From the NCBI GenBank assembly GCA_024224295.1, contig JAAENN010000265.1, positions 1 through 64,000 on the forward strand: a stretch of DNA of 64,000 bases, given 5' to 3'. Below are positions 55,735-63,860 of the stretch, piece after piece (the first letter of the stretch is position 1; each line of letters begins with the position of its first letter). This stretch comes from Shimia sp. Its GTDB lineage: Bacteria; Pseudomonadota; Alphaproteobacteria; Rhodobacterales; Rhodobacteraceae. The position numbers and the translations under genes are program-made. Under the pieces are notes generated by a model that worked only from the letters and a program-made list of their open reading frames with translations, ran no database searches and was not told the DNA's origin.

Positions 55735-57822
55735 ATGCCATCACCCAGGGCCCGTTTGGGCGTCGATATTGGCGGAACTTTCACCGATGTGGTGTTGGAG
55801 ATTGGTGAAAAGCGCTTTTCCACCAAAGTATTGACCACATACGCCGCGCCTGAGAACGCCATTGTCGACGGCATGCATCAAGTGTGCGCCAAGGCTGGTG
55901 TAACGCCCGCCGCCATTGACCAAATCATCCACGGCACGACGTTGGCGACAAACGCGCTGATTGAGCGGCGCGGTGCCAAAACCGCGTTGATCACCACCGA
56001 AGGCTTCCGTGATGTCATCGAAATGCGCACGGAAAGCCGGTTTGAGCAGTACGACTTGAACCTTACGCTGCCGGAGCCACTATTGCCGCGCAACCGCCGC
56101 TATGTGCTGCGCGAACGCATGGACGCCACAGGTGCGGCCCTGATCCCGCTGGAACGCGCCGACATCGAAGCGCTAGCCGAGGAACTGGCCGAAGCAAACT
56201 ACGAAAGCATCGCCGTGGGCCTGCTGCATTCCTATGTGAACGACGCCCACGAGCGTCTGATTGCCGAGGTGCTGGCGGAAAAACTGCCCGACGTAATGGT
56301 CTCGCTCTCCTGCGAGGTCTCCCCGCAGATGCGCGAATATGAACGCTTCAACACCACCATCGCCAACGCCTATATCAAGCCTCTGATCAAATCCTATCTG
56401 GGCCGTCTGAAAGATCGACTGGCCGAAGAAGGCGCCGCGTGCCCCGTGTTCCTGATGCACTCCGGCGGCGGAATCATGTCCTTGGAAAGCGCTGCGGATT
56501 TCCCGGTGCGTTTGGTAGAGAGCGGACCAGCAGGCGGTGCCATTTTTGCGGCCGACATTGCCGCGCAACACGGCCTCAACAAAGTGCTCAGCTTTGACAT
56601 GGGCGGCACAACCGCCAAAATCTGCCTTATCAAAGATCAAACCCCCAAAACCGCGCGTGTGTTTGAGGTTGCCCGCACCTATCGCTTCAAAAAAGGCTCC
56701 GGTATGCCGATCTCGATCCCGGTGATCGACATGGTTGAAATTGGCGCGGGCGGCGGCTCACTGGCCCATGTGGATGCGATGAACCAGATCCGCGTTGGTC
56801 CCGAAAGTGCGGGGTCCGAACCCGGCCCGGCGTGCTATGGCCGTGGCGGCGACACCCCGGCTGTAACAGACGCTGACCTGATCCTTGGCAAGCTAGACCC
56901 CAACAACTTCGCGGGCGGCTCCATTCTTCTACACCCAGACAATTCTGCAATAGCGCTCGACGCGGCAATTGGTCAAACCCTCGACATGGACGCCACCGAA
57001 GCAGCCTTTGGCCTGGCAGAAGTTGTTGATGAAAACATGGCCAATGCTGCCCGCGTGCACGCCGTGGAGAACGGTGAAGACCTTTCCGAATACACGATGA
57101 TTGCCTTTGGCGGCGCAGCCCCACTGCATGCCGCCCGACTTTGCGAAAAACTCGGTGTCTCCCGCTGCCTCGTGCCTCAAGGTGCCGGCGTCGGGTCGGC
57201 CATCGGCTTCCTGCGCGCACCGTTCAGCTTTGAGGCCAACCGCTCCGTCTTCATGCGCATTGGTGACTTTAATCCAGAGAGGGTAAAGGCCCTGTTTGCG
57301 GATATGTCCGACGAGGCCACCTGCTTTGTGCGTTCCTGTGACGCGGAGGCCGAAATCCTGCGAGATCACAAGATCTACATGCGCTACGCCGGACAGGGTT
57401 GGGAAATCCCCATCGCCTTGACCGCAGAACAAGCGGCCACGCCAGATGCCGACACGTTCCTGCAGCTGTTTGAGACAGATTACAAAGCGCTCTTTGGCCG
57501 TGCCGTTGAAGGCATGGATGTCGAAATCACCGTGTGGAGCGTGAACGCCTACACCGCACAGGCCACCGCCACCCCACTCAACGACACCAGCGCGCTGACG
57601 CCGCTCGTGCCGACCACGACCCGCCCGCTTTTTGATCCAGCTTTGGCCAAAACCGTGGACGCCGCCGTCGTTGCCCGCACCGACCTGCCAAACGGCCATA
57701 TCGCCCAAGGCCCCGCCGTGGTGACTGAGGATGAAACCACCGTCGTCGTCCCTGCCAGCCGCGAGGTGCTGACCCACGCAGACGGCACGCTCGACGTGCG
57801 CACAAAGGAGACCATCCAATGA
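55735..57822 (+). CDS. hyuA: Hydantoinase/oxoprolinase-type ATPase subunit A
   Basis: 695 residues from ATG 55735, with AAGGAGG upstream; the track start is 20 codons early. N-terminal Hydant_A_N domain (LGVDIGGTFTDVVLEIG, the ATP-binding loop) and Hydantoinase_A domain (VLSFDMGGTTAKICLI, FGGAAPLHAARLCEKLGV, GVGSAIGFLRAPFSF), plus a C-terminal region. This class (5-oxoprolinase, N-methylhydantoinase, acetophenone/acetone carboxylase) uses ATP to activate a carbonyl or lactam, together with HyuB. The actual substrate is unknown. Its stop overlaps the hyuB start (ATGA). Confidence 0.92.
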   Translation: MPSPRARLGVDIGGTFTDVVLEIGEKRFSTKVLTTYAAPENAIVDGMHQVCAKAGVTPAAIDQIIHGTTLATNALIERRGAKTALITTEGFRDVIEMRTESRFEQYDLNLTLPEPLLPRNRRYVLRERMDATGAALIPLERADIEALAEELAEANYESIAVGLLHSYVNDAHERLIAEVLAEKLPDVMVSLSCEVSPQMREYERFNTTIANAYIKPLIKSYLGRLKDRLAEEGAACPVFLMHSGGGIMSLESAADFPVRLVESGPAGGAIFAADIAAQHGLNKVLSFDMGGTTAKICLIKDQTPKTARVFEVARTYRFKKGSGMPISIPVIDMVEIGAGGGSLAHVDAMNQIRVGPESAGSEPGPACYGRGGDTPAVTDADLILGKLDPNNFAGGSILLHPDNSAIALDAAIGQTLDMDATEAAFGLAEVVDENMANAARVHAVENGEDLSEYTMIAFGGAAPLHAARLCEKLGVSRCLVPQGAGVGSAIGFLRAPFSFEANRSVFMRIGDFNPERVKALFADMSDEATCFVRSCDAEAEILRDHKIYMRYAGQGWEIPIALTAEQAATPDADTFLQLFETDYKALFGRAVEGMDVEITVWSVNAYTAQATATPLNDTSALTPLVPTTTRPLFDPALAKTVDAAVVARTDLPNGHIAQGPAVVTEDETTVVVPASREVLTHADGTLDVRTKETIQ

Positions 57823-59525
57823 CCGAGCACAGCAAAGTTGCCTCTCAGGTCATGTGGAACCGCATGATCTCCGTGGTGGAAGAACAGGCACAAGCGCTTG
57901 TCCGCACAGCCTTTTCCACCTCCGTACGCGAGGCAGGAGACCTCTCCGCCGGGGTCTACAACCAAGCCGGGGAAATGTTGGCGCAAGCAGTGACCGGCAC
58001 GCCAGGACACGTGAACGCCATGGCGGATGCCGTCGGGCATTTCATCCGCCGCATCGGGCGCGAGAACATGTTTGAGGGCGACGTCTATCTGACCAATGAC
58101 CCGTGGGAAGGCACCGGCCACAAACATGACATCACTGTTGTGACACCCTCTTTCCACAACGGCCAGTTGATCGGCTTCTTCGCCTGCACAGCGCATGTCA
58201 CGGATATCGGTGGGCGCGGTTTTGGTGCGGATGCCAATGACGTGCACGAAGAAGGACTTTACTTACCGATCATGAAATTTGCTGATCGCGGCACGGTGGA
58301 TCAAACCTTGCTTGCCCTGATCCGGGGTAACGTACGCGAACCAGATCAGCTTGTTGGCGACATCTACGCACTGGCAAACAGCAATGAGATTGGTCACAAT
58401 CGCCTGATCGACATGGTGGAAGAGTTTGGTCTGTCCGACCTGTCCGGCATCTCCGATTTCATCCTGAGCAACTCCCACAAAGCCACCTTGACGCGTATCA
58501 ATGCGCTCACACCCGGTGAAGCCGAAGGCCACCTGCGCATCGATGGCTACGACACGCCCATCGACCTGCACGTCAAACTGACCATCGAGAAAGACCGCAT
58601 TCTGAGCGATTGGGACGGCACCTCTGGCTTGGACAAGAAAGGCATCAACGTGCCGCTGGTCTACACCAAGGCCTATGCCTGCTACGCGCTGAAATGCGCC
58701 ATCGCGCCCGAGATCCCCAACAACGCCGCCTCTCTGGCCCCGTTTGAGATCACCGCGCCGGACAACAGCATCGTGAATGCCAAATTCCCGGCCCCCGTCG
58801 CCCTGCGTCATGTGATTGGCCACATGGTGCCCGACACGGTCTACAACGCGCTCGACAAACTGCTACCGAACACCGTGCTCGCCGAGGGCGCAGGCTGCCT
58901 CTGCAACTTCCAGGTTTCCCTGCGCCCTCGCATGGATGGCGACACGCCGGAAGACCCGGTACGCGCCGAGGTGCTGACGTTTAACTCCGGCGGCTCCGGC
59001 GCACGGCCCACACTCGACGGCATGAACGCAACCGCCTTCCCATCCGGAGTAATGACCATGCCGGTGGAAGCCACCGAACAGGTTGGCCCGGTGCTGATCT
59101 GGCGCAAAGAGCTGCGCCCGGACAGCGGCGGCGCAGGTGAGTTCCGTGGCGGTTTGGGCCAATACATGGATGTCGGCGCGCGCGAGGGCTACGAATTTGA
59201 CATCTCCCTGATGCTGGACCGCGTCGATCACCCAGCTCAAGGCCGCCGCAACGGCGGCGCCGGTGGGGCCACCCGTCTGGCCCGCTCCGATGGCTCAGCG
59301 GTGCGCGGCAAGGGCAAACAATTCATACCCCATGGCACTGTGGTGCAAATGGGCTTCCCCGGCGGCGCTGGCTACGGTAACCCAAACCGCCGTGATCCGG
59401 AGCGTGTAAAACGCGATGTTGCGCTTGGCTACATCACCCCGGAACACGCTGCAGAGCATTACAACATATCGGCAGACGACATTGCCGAGGCCCTCACGAG
59501 GGCCAAACGGGGGGAGATTGTCTAA
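57819..59525 (+). CDS. hyuB: Hydantoinase/oxoprolinase-type subunit B
   Basis: 568 residues of the Hydantoinase_B domain: MWNRMISVVEEQAQALVRTAFSTSVREAGDLSAGV, the typical start with metal-ligand acidic residues, then GDVYLTNDPWEGTGHKHDI (TNDPW...H motif) and the C-terminal RPDSGGAGEFRGGLGQ, GGAGGATRL and GFPGGAGYGNP motifs. It forms the second half of the ATP-dependent ring-opening or carboxylating complex with HyuA. Starts by ATGA overlap; ends in TAATG with the FAD-enzyme gene. Confidence 0.93.
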   Translation: MTEHSKVASQVMWNRMISVVEEQAQALVRTAFSTSVREAGDLSAGVYNQAGEMLAQAVTGTPGHVNAMADAVGHFIRRIGRENMFEGDVYLTNDPWEGTGHKHDITVVTPSFHNGQLIGFFACTAHVTDIGGRGFGADANDVHEEGLYLPIMKFADRGTVDQTLLALIRGNVREPDQLVGDIYALANSNEIGHNRLIDMVEEFGLSDLSGISDFILSNSHKATLTRINALTPGEAEGHLRIDGYDTPIDLHVKLTIEKDRILSDWDGTSGLDKKGINVPLVYTKAYACYALKCAIAPEIPNNAASLAPFEITAPDNSIVNAKFPAPVALRHVIGHMVPDTVYNALDKLLPNTVLAEGAGCLCNFQVSLRPRMDGDTPEDPVRAEVLTFNSGGSGARPTLDGMNATAFPSGVMTMPVEATEQVGPVLIWRKELRPDSGGAGEFRGGLGQYMDVGAREGYEFDISLMLDRVDHPAQGRRNGGAGGATRLARSDGSAVRGKGKQFIPHGTVVQMGFPGGAGYGNPNRRDPERVKRDVALGYITPEHAAEHYNISADDIAEALTRAKRGEIV

Positions 59526-60742
59526 TGGCAGCAGGCGCAATGGCGACCAAGCCAACCAAAACATCTTACGACGTGGTTATCATCGGTGGGGCGATCATGG
59601 GATCCTCTACCGCTTGGTTTTTGTCCGACAACCCGGATTTTAGTGGATCGGTTCTGGTGGTTGAGAAAGACCCGACCTACGAGTTCAGCTCCACCGCACA
59701 TACCAACTCCTGTATGCGGCAACAGTTTTCCAACACGCTAAACGTTCAGATTTCCCAGTTCGCCGCCGACTTTGTAAAAAGCCTGCGCGCGCGTATGGGC
59801 GGTGACGAGCGGGTGCCCAATGTGGACATCCAGAACTACGGTTACCTCTATCTGGCGGACAAAGAGAGCTTTGCCCAAACTCTACGCGACAACCAAAAGA
59901 TTCAGCTAGCTGCCGGTGCCGCAACAGAACTCCTGACCTCCGAAGAAATCGCCGCCCGCTACCCGTTCTACAATTTGGACGACATCCTTCTGGGCTCGAT
60001 CAACACCAGAGACGAAGGCTATTGGGATGGCGGCGTTGTGTTTGACTGGTTCCGCCGCTCCGCCCGCGAACGCGGTGTGGAGTATGTGCAGGGCGAAGTG
60101 GTCGCCATGGCGCGCGACGGCGGCAAAGTCACCTCTGTCACCTTGGCGTCCGGCGATGTGGTTTCCTGCGGTCAGGTGGTGAACGCCTCCGGTCCCCGCG
60201 CCGCGCGCACCTCGGAAATGGCAGGTATCCAGATGCCGGTGGAACCACGCAAGCGCTTCACTTGGATTTTCTCTGCGGAACAGCCACTGCCGATGGACCT
60301 GCCGCTGACCATCGACCCGTCCGGCGTACATGTCCGACAGGATGGTCCCACCACCTACCTCGCAGGTGCCGCACCTGATCCGGACCCAGCAGTGGCCTTT
60401 GATGATTTCCACATGGATCACAACCGCTGGCAGGATCATGTTTGGCCAATCATCGCTACCCGTATTCCGCAGTTTGAAGCCATCAAAGTAGGGGGCGAAT
60501 GGGCCGGGCACTATGCCTATAACACCCTCGATCAAAACGCTATTTTGGGCCCCCATCCAGAAATCCAAAACTTCATTTTCCAGAACGGTTTCTCCGGCCA
60601 CGGGCTACAACAAAGTCCCGCTATGGGCCGCGCCGTGGCAGAATTACTGACCTACGGGGAATTCCGCACCCTAGACATGGCGCCCTTTACGTTTGAACGT
60701 GTTCTCAACAATGACCCTATAGTTGAGAAGGCCGTAATCTGA
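59525..60742 (+). CDS. FAD-dependent oxidoreductase, DAO family
   Basis: 405 residues. The FAD-binding N terminus is DVVIIGGAIMGSSTAWFLS, followed by FSSTAHTNSCMRQQFSNTLNVQISQF, typical of FOXRED1/sarcosine-oxidase-like DAO members; the C-terminal FAD loop is NGFSGHGLQQSPAMGRAVAELL. It oxidises a C-N bond of an amino acid or N-methylated amine, or a hydroxy acid. The start overlaps the hyuB stop (TAATG). In this operon it may act on the product of the HyuAB step. Confidence 0.87.
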   Translation: MAAGAMATKPTKTSYDVVIIGGAIMGSSTAWFLSDNPDFSGSVLVVEKDPTYEFSSTAHTNSCMRQQFSNTLNVQISQFAADFVKSLRARMGGDERVPNVDIQNYGYLYLADKESFAQTLRDNQKIQLAAGAATELLTSEEIAARYPFYNLDDILLGSINTRDEGYWDGGVVFDWFRRSARERGVEYVQGEVVAMARDGGKVTSVTLASGDVVSCGQVVNASGPRAARTSEMAGIQMPVEPRKRFTWIFSAEQPLPMDLPLTIDPSGVHVRQDGPTTYLAGAAPDPDPAVAFDDFHMDHNRWQDHVWPIIATRIPQFEAIKVGGEWAGHYAYNTLDQNAILGPHPEIQNFIFQNGFSGHGLQQSPAMGRAVAELLTYGEFRTLDMAPFTFERVLNNDPIVEKAVI

Positions 60743-61506
60743 TGGTGCAATCCAACCCGTTCCTGACCGCAATCCGCGCAGGCAAACCACAAATTGGCCT
60801 ATGGGTCTCACTTGGCGATCCGCTGACAACCGAGGTCGTGGCAGGTGCGGGCTATGACTGGCTGCTGCTGGACATGGAACACGGCGCAGGGGAGCTCGCT
60901 GACGTACAGGCGCAGCTGCAGGTGATCAAAGGCTATAACAGCACCGCAATTGTGCGCCCGGACTGGACCGATCCCGCGAAAATCAAACGCCTGATGGACA
61001 TGGGCGCGCCGGGCCTGCTGTTTCCGATGGTGCAAAACGCCGACGAAGCCGCCGCCGCGGTGGCTGCCACGCGCTACCCGCCCAAGGGCACCCGCGGCTT
61101 TGGAGGCACCACCCGTGCTACGGGTTTTGGCCGCGATAAAGGTTACACCACCACCGTGGAGGACAACACCGCCGTGCTGGTTCAGGTGGAGTCTCTGCAA
61201 GCTTTGGAAAATGTAGAGGCCATTGCCTCGGTGGACGGCGTTGATGGCGTCTTTTTTGGCCCCGCCGATATTGCCGCAGACATGGGCTACCTCGGTCAGG
61301 CCATGCATGATGACGTATGGTCAAAAATCCTGCCCGCCGCGATGCGACTGATTTCCAAGAAAATTCCTGTTGGCACTCTTGTCCGTGACGTGGCCTTTGC
61401 CCGCCGCCTGTTGAGCGCGGGGTTCACCTTTGTCGCCTGCGGCTCGGATGCCGGACTTCTGGCCAATGCCGCAGATAGTTTACTAGAAGACGTGAAAGCT
61501 CCCTGA
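60742..61506 (+). CDS. HpcH/HpaI-family class II aldolase
   Basis: 254 residues, TIM barrel. Motifs: GLWVSLGDPLTTEVVAGAGYDWLLLDMEHGA (base His and metal Glu), RPDWTDPAKIKRLMDMGAPGLLFPMVQNADEA and VDGVFFGPADIAADMG (metal Asp). It cleaves 2-keto-3-deoxy-4-hydroxy acids to pyruvate and an aldehyde (2-keto-3-deoxy-L-rhamnonate, 4-hydroxy-2-oxoheptanedioate and 5-keto-4-deoxyglucarate are known substrates of the family). The start overlaps the previous stop as TGATG. An aldehyde such as tartronate semialdehyde would connect to the divergent glycerate 2-kinase. Confidence 0.9.
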   Translation: MVQSNPFLTAIRAGKPQIGLWVSLGDPLTTEVVAGAGYDWLLLDMEHGAGELADVQAQLQVIKGYNSTAIVRPDWTDPAKIKRLMDMGAPGLLFPMVQNADEAAAAVAATRYPPKGTRGFGGTTRATGFGRDKGYTTTVEDNTAVLVQVESLQALENVEAIASVDGVDGVFFGPADIAADMGYLGQAMHDDVWSKILPAAMRLISKKIPVGTLVRDVAFARRLLSAGFTFVACGSDAGLLANAADSLLEDVKAP

Positions 61507-61508
61507 CT

Positions 61509-62345
61509 ATGAAAAAACTTGTCCTCACCGGCGCCGCTGGCCGCCTTGGCTCTTACCTGCGCGAGCCGCTGACCAAACTGGCAGACGAACTGGTCTCCAC
61601 CGACATCGCAGAGGACATCGGCACGCTCTACCCGGGTGAAGGCTACGTACAGGCCGATCTGGTCGATTTGGAAGCCATGATCGACGTGCTCAAAGACGCG
61701 GATATGGTGGTGCACTTTGGTGCCATTGGCGATGAAGCCCCGTTTGAGGAAATCCTTGGCCCCAACATCATCGGAGCGCATAACGTCTGGGAGGCGGCCT
61801 ACCGCAACGGCGTGAAACGGGTTGTATACGCCAGTTCCGTGCACGCCGTAGGCATGCACAAGGTCGCCGACAACATCGGCATCGACGCGCCGCACCGCCC
61901 CGACACCTTCTACGGCCTCGCCAAGTGCTTTGCCGAAGATCTCGGCCGCATGTATTGGGACAAACGCGGCGTGGAAAGCGTGCATATGCGGATTTTCTCC
62001 TGCGCACAGGTTGTGGCCCCGCGCTCGCTCTCCACATGGCTCAGCTATGACGACCTGATCCGCATGGTTACTGCCGCTATCACCGCGCAAACCACTGGCT
62101 TTTCAATTGTCTACGGCATTTCCAACAATGACCGCGCCCCGGTGCACAACACCGGCGCAGGCCACTTAGGTTACAAACCGCAAGACAATGCGGAACAGTT
62201 TGCCGAGGCCATCCTTGCCGATGCTCCTCCTGCCGACCCCACTGATCTGGCGCAGATGACCATTGGCGGGCCTTTTGCCACCATTCCACTAGGTGAGAGC
62301 GGCTTGGCAAAAATGACCATCGTGGACGACAGCAAAAAAGCCTAG
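61509..62345 (+). CDS. Uronate dehydrogenase-like NAD-dependent enzyme
   Basis: 278 residues of the extended SDR family. The N-terminal NAD motif is LTGAAGRLGSYLREPL, the catalytic YxxxK is in FYGLAKCFAEDLGRMYWDKRG, and the arrangement VVHFGAIGDEAPFEEILGPNIIGAHNVWEAAYRNGVKRVVYASSVHAVG is close to Agrobacterium uronate dehydrogenase (VHLGGI, PFEQIL, NIIGLYN, SS.H..G). It would oxidise a uronate or related aldose to an aldaric-acid lactone with NAD+. It begins 2 bp after the aldolase. Its stop TAG shares the CTAG with the stop of convergent nnrS. Confidence 0.8.
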   Translation: MKKLVLTGAAGRLGSYLREPLTKLADELVSTDIAEDIGTLYPGEGYVQADLVDLEAMIDVLKDADMVVHFGAIGDEAPFEEILGPNIIGAHNVWEAAYRNGVKRVVYASSVHAVGMHKVADNIGIDAPHRPDTFYGLAKCFAEDLGRMYWDKRGVESVHMRIFSCAQVVAPRSLSTWLSYDDLIRMVTAAITAQTTGFSIVYGISNNDRAPVHNTGAGHLGYKPQDNAEQFAEAILADAPPADPTDLAQMTIGGPFATIPLGESGLAKMTIVDDSKKA

Positions 62346-63526
62346 GCGCTATTCCCATCGACTCGGGGGGCAATCGCCATCGGGTAAATCGCGACCAGGA
62401 ACAACACCATCGCCGCCACCCAAAGCCCCCCGGACATCAGCAACAAAACGTCATAACCAACCGTCGAAAAACTCTGACCAATCCAGCGTATAAGCGCCGC
62501 ACAAGCCATCACACCATAGGCCCAGGCCATGGGCGCGGGTGCAATCAGGGCACGTCCCGTATGCCCCAGTGCCGCACGGCTCATCACCGCCAAGGTCATG
62601 CCCCCCACACAGCCAATGCCCAACACGTGAATCGCTGCCAATTCCTGCCCAATGCCAAACTCAGCCAGCCCCCACAGGATCAGCCCCAGCGCCAGAAACG
62701 CCATGCTGCTATGCAGCGACCACAGGATGGGCTGACTGGCAGTCCACAAGCTTTTCCACCCGGCAAGCCGCACCAATTGCACAGCGCCGGCAACCAAGGC
62801 GACAATTGCCAAAAGCACATCCACACCACTCATAGCCGCCCAGGGCAGTGCCAGAGATGTCACAATCGCGGCCTTGTTGAGCCCATCCGGTGTGTTTGGC
62901 CAGTCCGCTTCCGCCACGCCCACACGTTTCATCGCATTGCGCGTAAACGCCGGAGTGACCCGGCCGCCCAACACGCCGATCAAACCAACCAAGGTCATCA
63001 GACCGCCCAATATACCCTGCCGTGCAGTGTCATCGGTCAGGCCAGCCCATTCCAGGTGCGTCAACAGATTGCTCACCCAAAGGGCCACCAACATTGAGAG
63101 CAAGATCATGTTCTGCGGTTTCGGCCGCTTCAGCAACTGGCTGAGAATTTTCAAGGCAAGAACCGGCACAAAAAGCAGATCCACTGCCATCGCGATCATT
63201 GGCGGTACCAGCCCCAAAGGCCAAAGTACCATCCGCCCCAGCAACCAGAGCGCAAACACACCGGCGATATAGCCCACGCGCGCGCCTTTGGTGCCCGTCC
63301 AGTTTGGCACAGCGGTCAGGAAAAAACCGCCAATCGCCGCTGCACCATAGCCAAAAATCATCTCATGAGCGTGCCACTGACTAGGCGGCATGGGCAGGGC
63401 TTCCATGCCCGCTCCGCCAGCCCACAAAGATAGCGTCCAAAGAATGCCAGTGCCGGCACCAAAAACACCGGCAGCAAGAAAGAAAATTCGAAACCCTTCT
63501 GAAAACAAACGCAGAATCGCGGGCAT
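62342..63526 (-). CDS. nnrS: NnrS family membrane protein
   Basis: 394 residues with about 12 hydrophobic segments. The family start FRIFFLAAGVFGAGTGILWTL and the haem/copper-ligand-type motifs MPPSQWHAHEMIFGYGAAAIGGFFLTAVPNWTG and LGHTGRAL are present, as is GGRVTPAFTRNAM. NnrS is induced under nitric oxide stress in denitrifiers and helps protect against NO; its mechanism is not settled. No denitrification genes are next to it. It is convergent with the uronate dehydrogenase-like gene, overlapping by 4 bp. Confidence 0.93.
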   Translation of the reverse strand: MPAILRLFSEGFRIFFLAAGVFGAGTGILWTLSLWAGGAGMEALPMPPSQWHAHEMIFGYGAAAIGGFFLTAVPNWTGTKGARVGYIAGVFALWLLGRMVLWPLGLVPPMIAMAVDLLFVPVLALKILSQLLKRPKPQNMILLSMLVALWVSNLLTHLEWAGLTDDTARQGILGGLMTLVGLIGVLGGRVTPAFTRNAMKRVGVAEADWPNTPDGLNKAAIVTSLALPWAAMSGVDVLLAIVALVAGAVQLVRLAGWKSLWTASQPILWSLHSSMAFLALGLILWGLAEFGIGQELAAIHVLGIGCVGGMTLAVMSRAALGHTGRALIAPAPMAWAYGVMACAALIRWIGQSFSTVGYDVLLLMSGGLWVAAMVLFLVAIYPMAIAPRVDGNSA

Positions 63527-63671
63527 AAATCACCTGTCCTTTGTCCTGTTCAGGAGCAGTCTACGCCGGTGCAGCCATGCGCGACTTGACCAAACCCAAG
63601 TCATGCCCGCTATCTTCAAAAACCCTGAACCGCCCCCAACATCCAATTCGCTTTGAAATGAAACTTATTTG

Positions 63672-63686
63672 TTAACCATTTGTTAA
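63672..63686 (+). promoter_or_regulatory. CtrA-binding box
   Basis: TTAACCATTTGTTAA matches the full CtrA site TTAA-N7-TTAA, including the preferred TTAACCAT half. CtrA is the cell-cycle/motility response regulator of alphaproteobacteria. It lies about 50 bp before the structured RNA region and 175 bp before the last ORF. Confidence 0.6.
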
Positions 63687-63722
63687 GTTTTCAGATGCGC
63701 CCCCGACAAAAAACACCGACAA

Positions 63723-63826
63723 AGACACCACGCAGGCCAAAACGGCCAATGCGAGGTGTCTGGGCCCGTGAGGCCCGGCACCGACGAGTTTGCCCCTACA
63801 CCTATCGGCCTTCGGCCGTTTTTTTT
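63723..63826 (+). ncRNA. Candidate structured RNA with intrinsic terminator
   Basis: About 104 nt with strong nested pairing. AGACACC (63723-63729) pairs with GGTGTCT (63755-63761) around an inner CGCA/TGCG and GGCC/GGCC stem; GGGCC/GGCCC (63762-63776) forms a second hairpin; CGGCC-TTC-GGCCG followed by eight T is a terminator at 63806-63826. The sequence ACACCT at 63797 could instead pair with AGGTGT at 63754, so an alternative fold is possible. It could be an sRNA or a leader/attenuator of the following gene. I recognise no known RNA family. Confidence 0.45.
63806..63826 (+). terminator. Intrinsic terminator before the last ORF
   Basis: 5-bp stem CGGCC/GGCCG with a TTC loop followed by TTTTTTTT, 35 bp upstream of the ATG at 63861. 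A terminator inside a 5' region is the layout of an sRNA gene or an attenuated leader. Confidence 0.8.
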
Positions 63827-63836
63827 GGCCCCAACA

Positions 63837-63850
63837 CCTAAAATTTTAGG
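63837..63850 (+). promoter_or_regulatory. 14-bp palindrome overlapping the Shine-Dalgarno sequence
   Basis: CCTAAAATTTTAGG is a perfect palindrome whose right end is part of the ribosome-binding site TAGGAG of the ORF at 63861. In RNA it could pair to hide the SD, or in DNA serve as an operator. Confidence 0.4.
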
Positions 63851-63860
63851 AGTATTTTGG

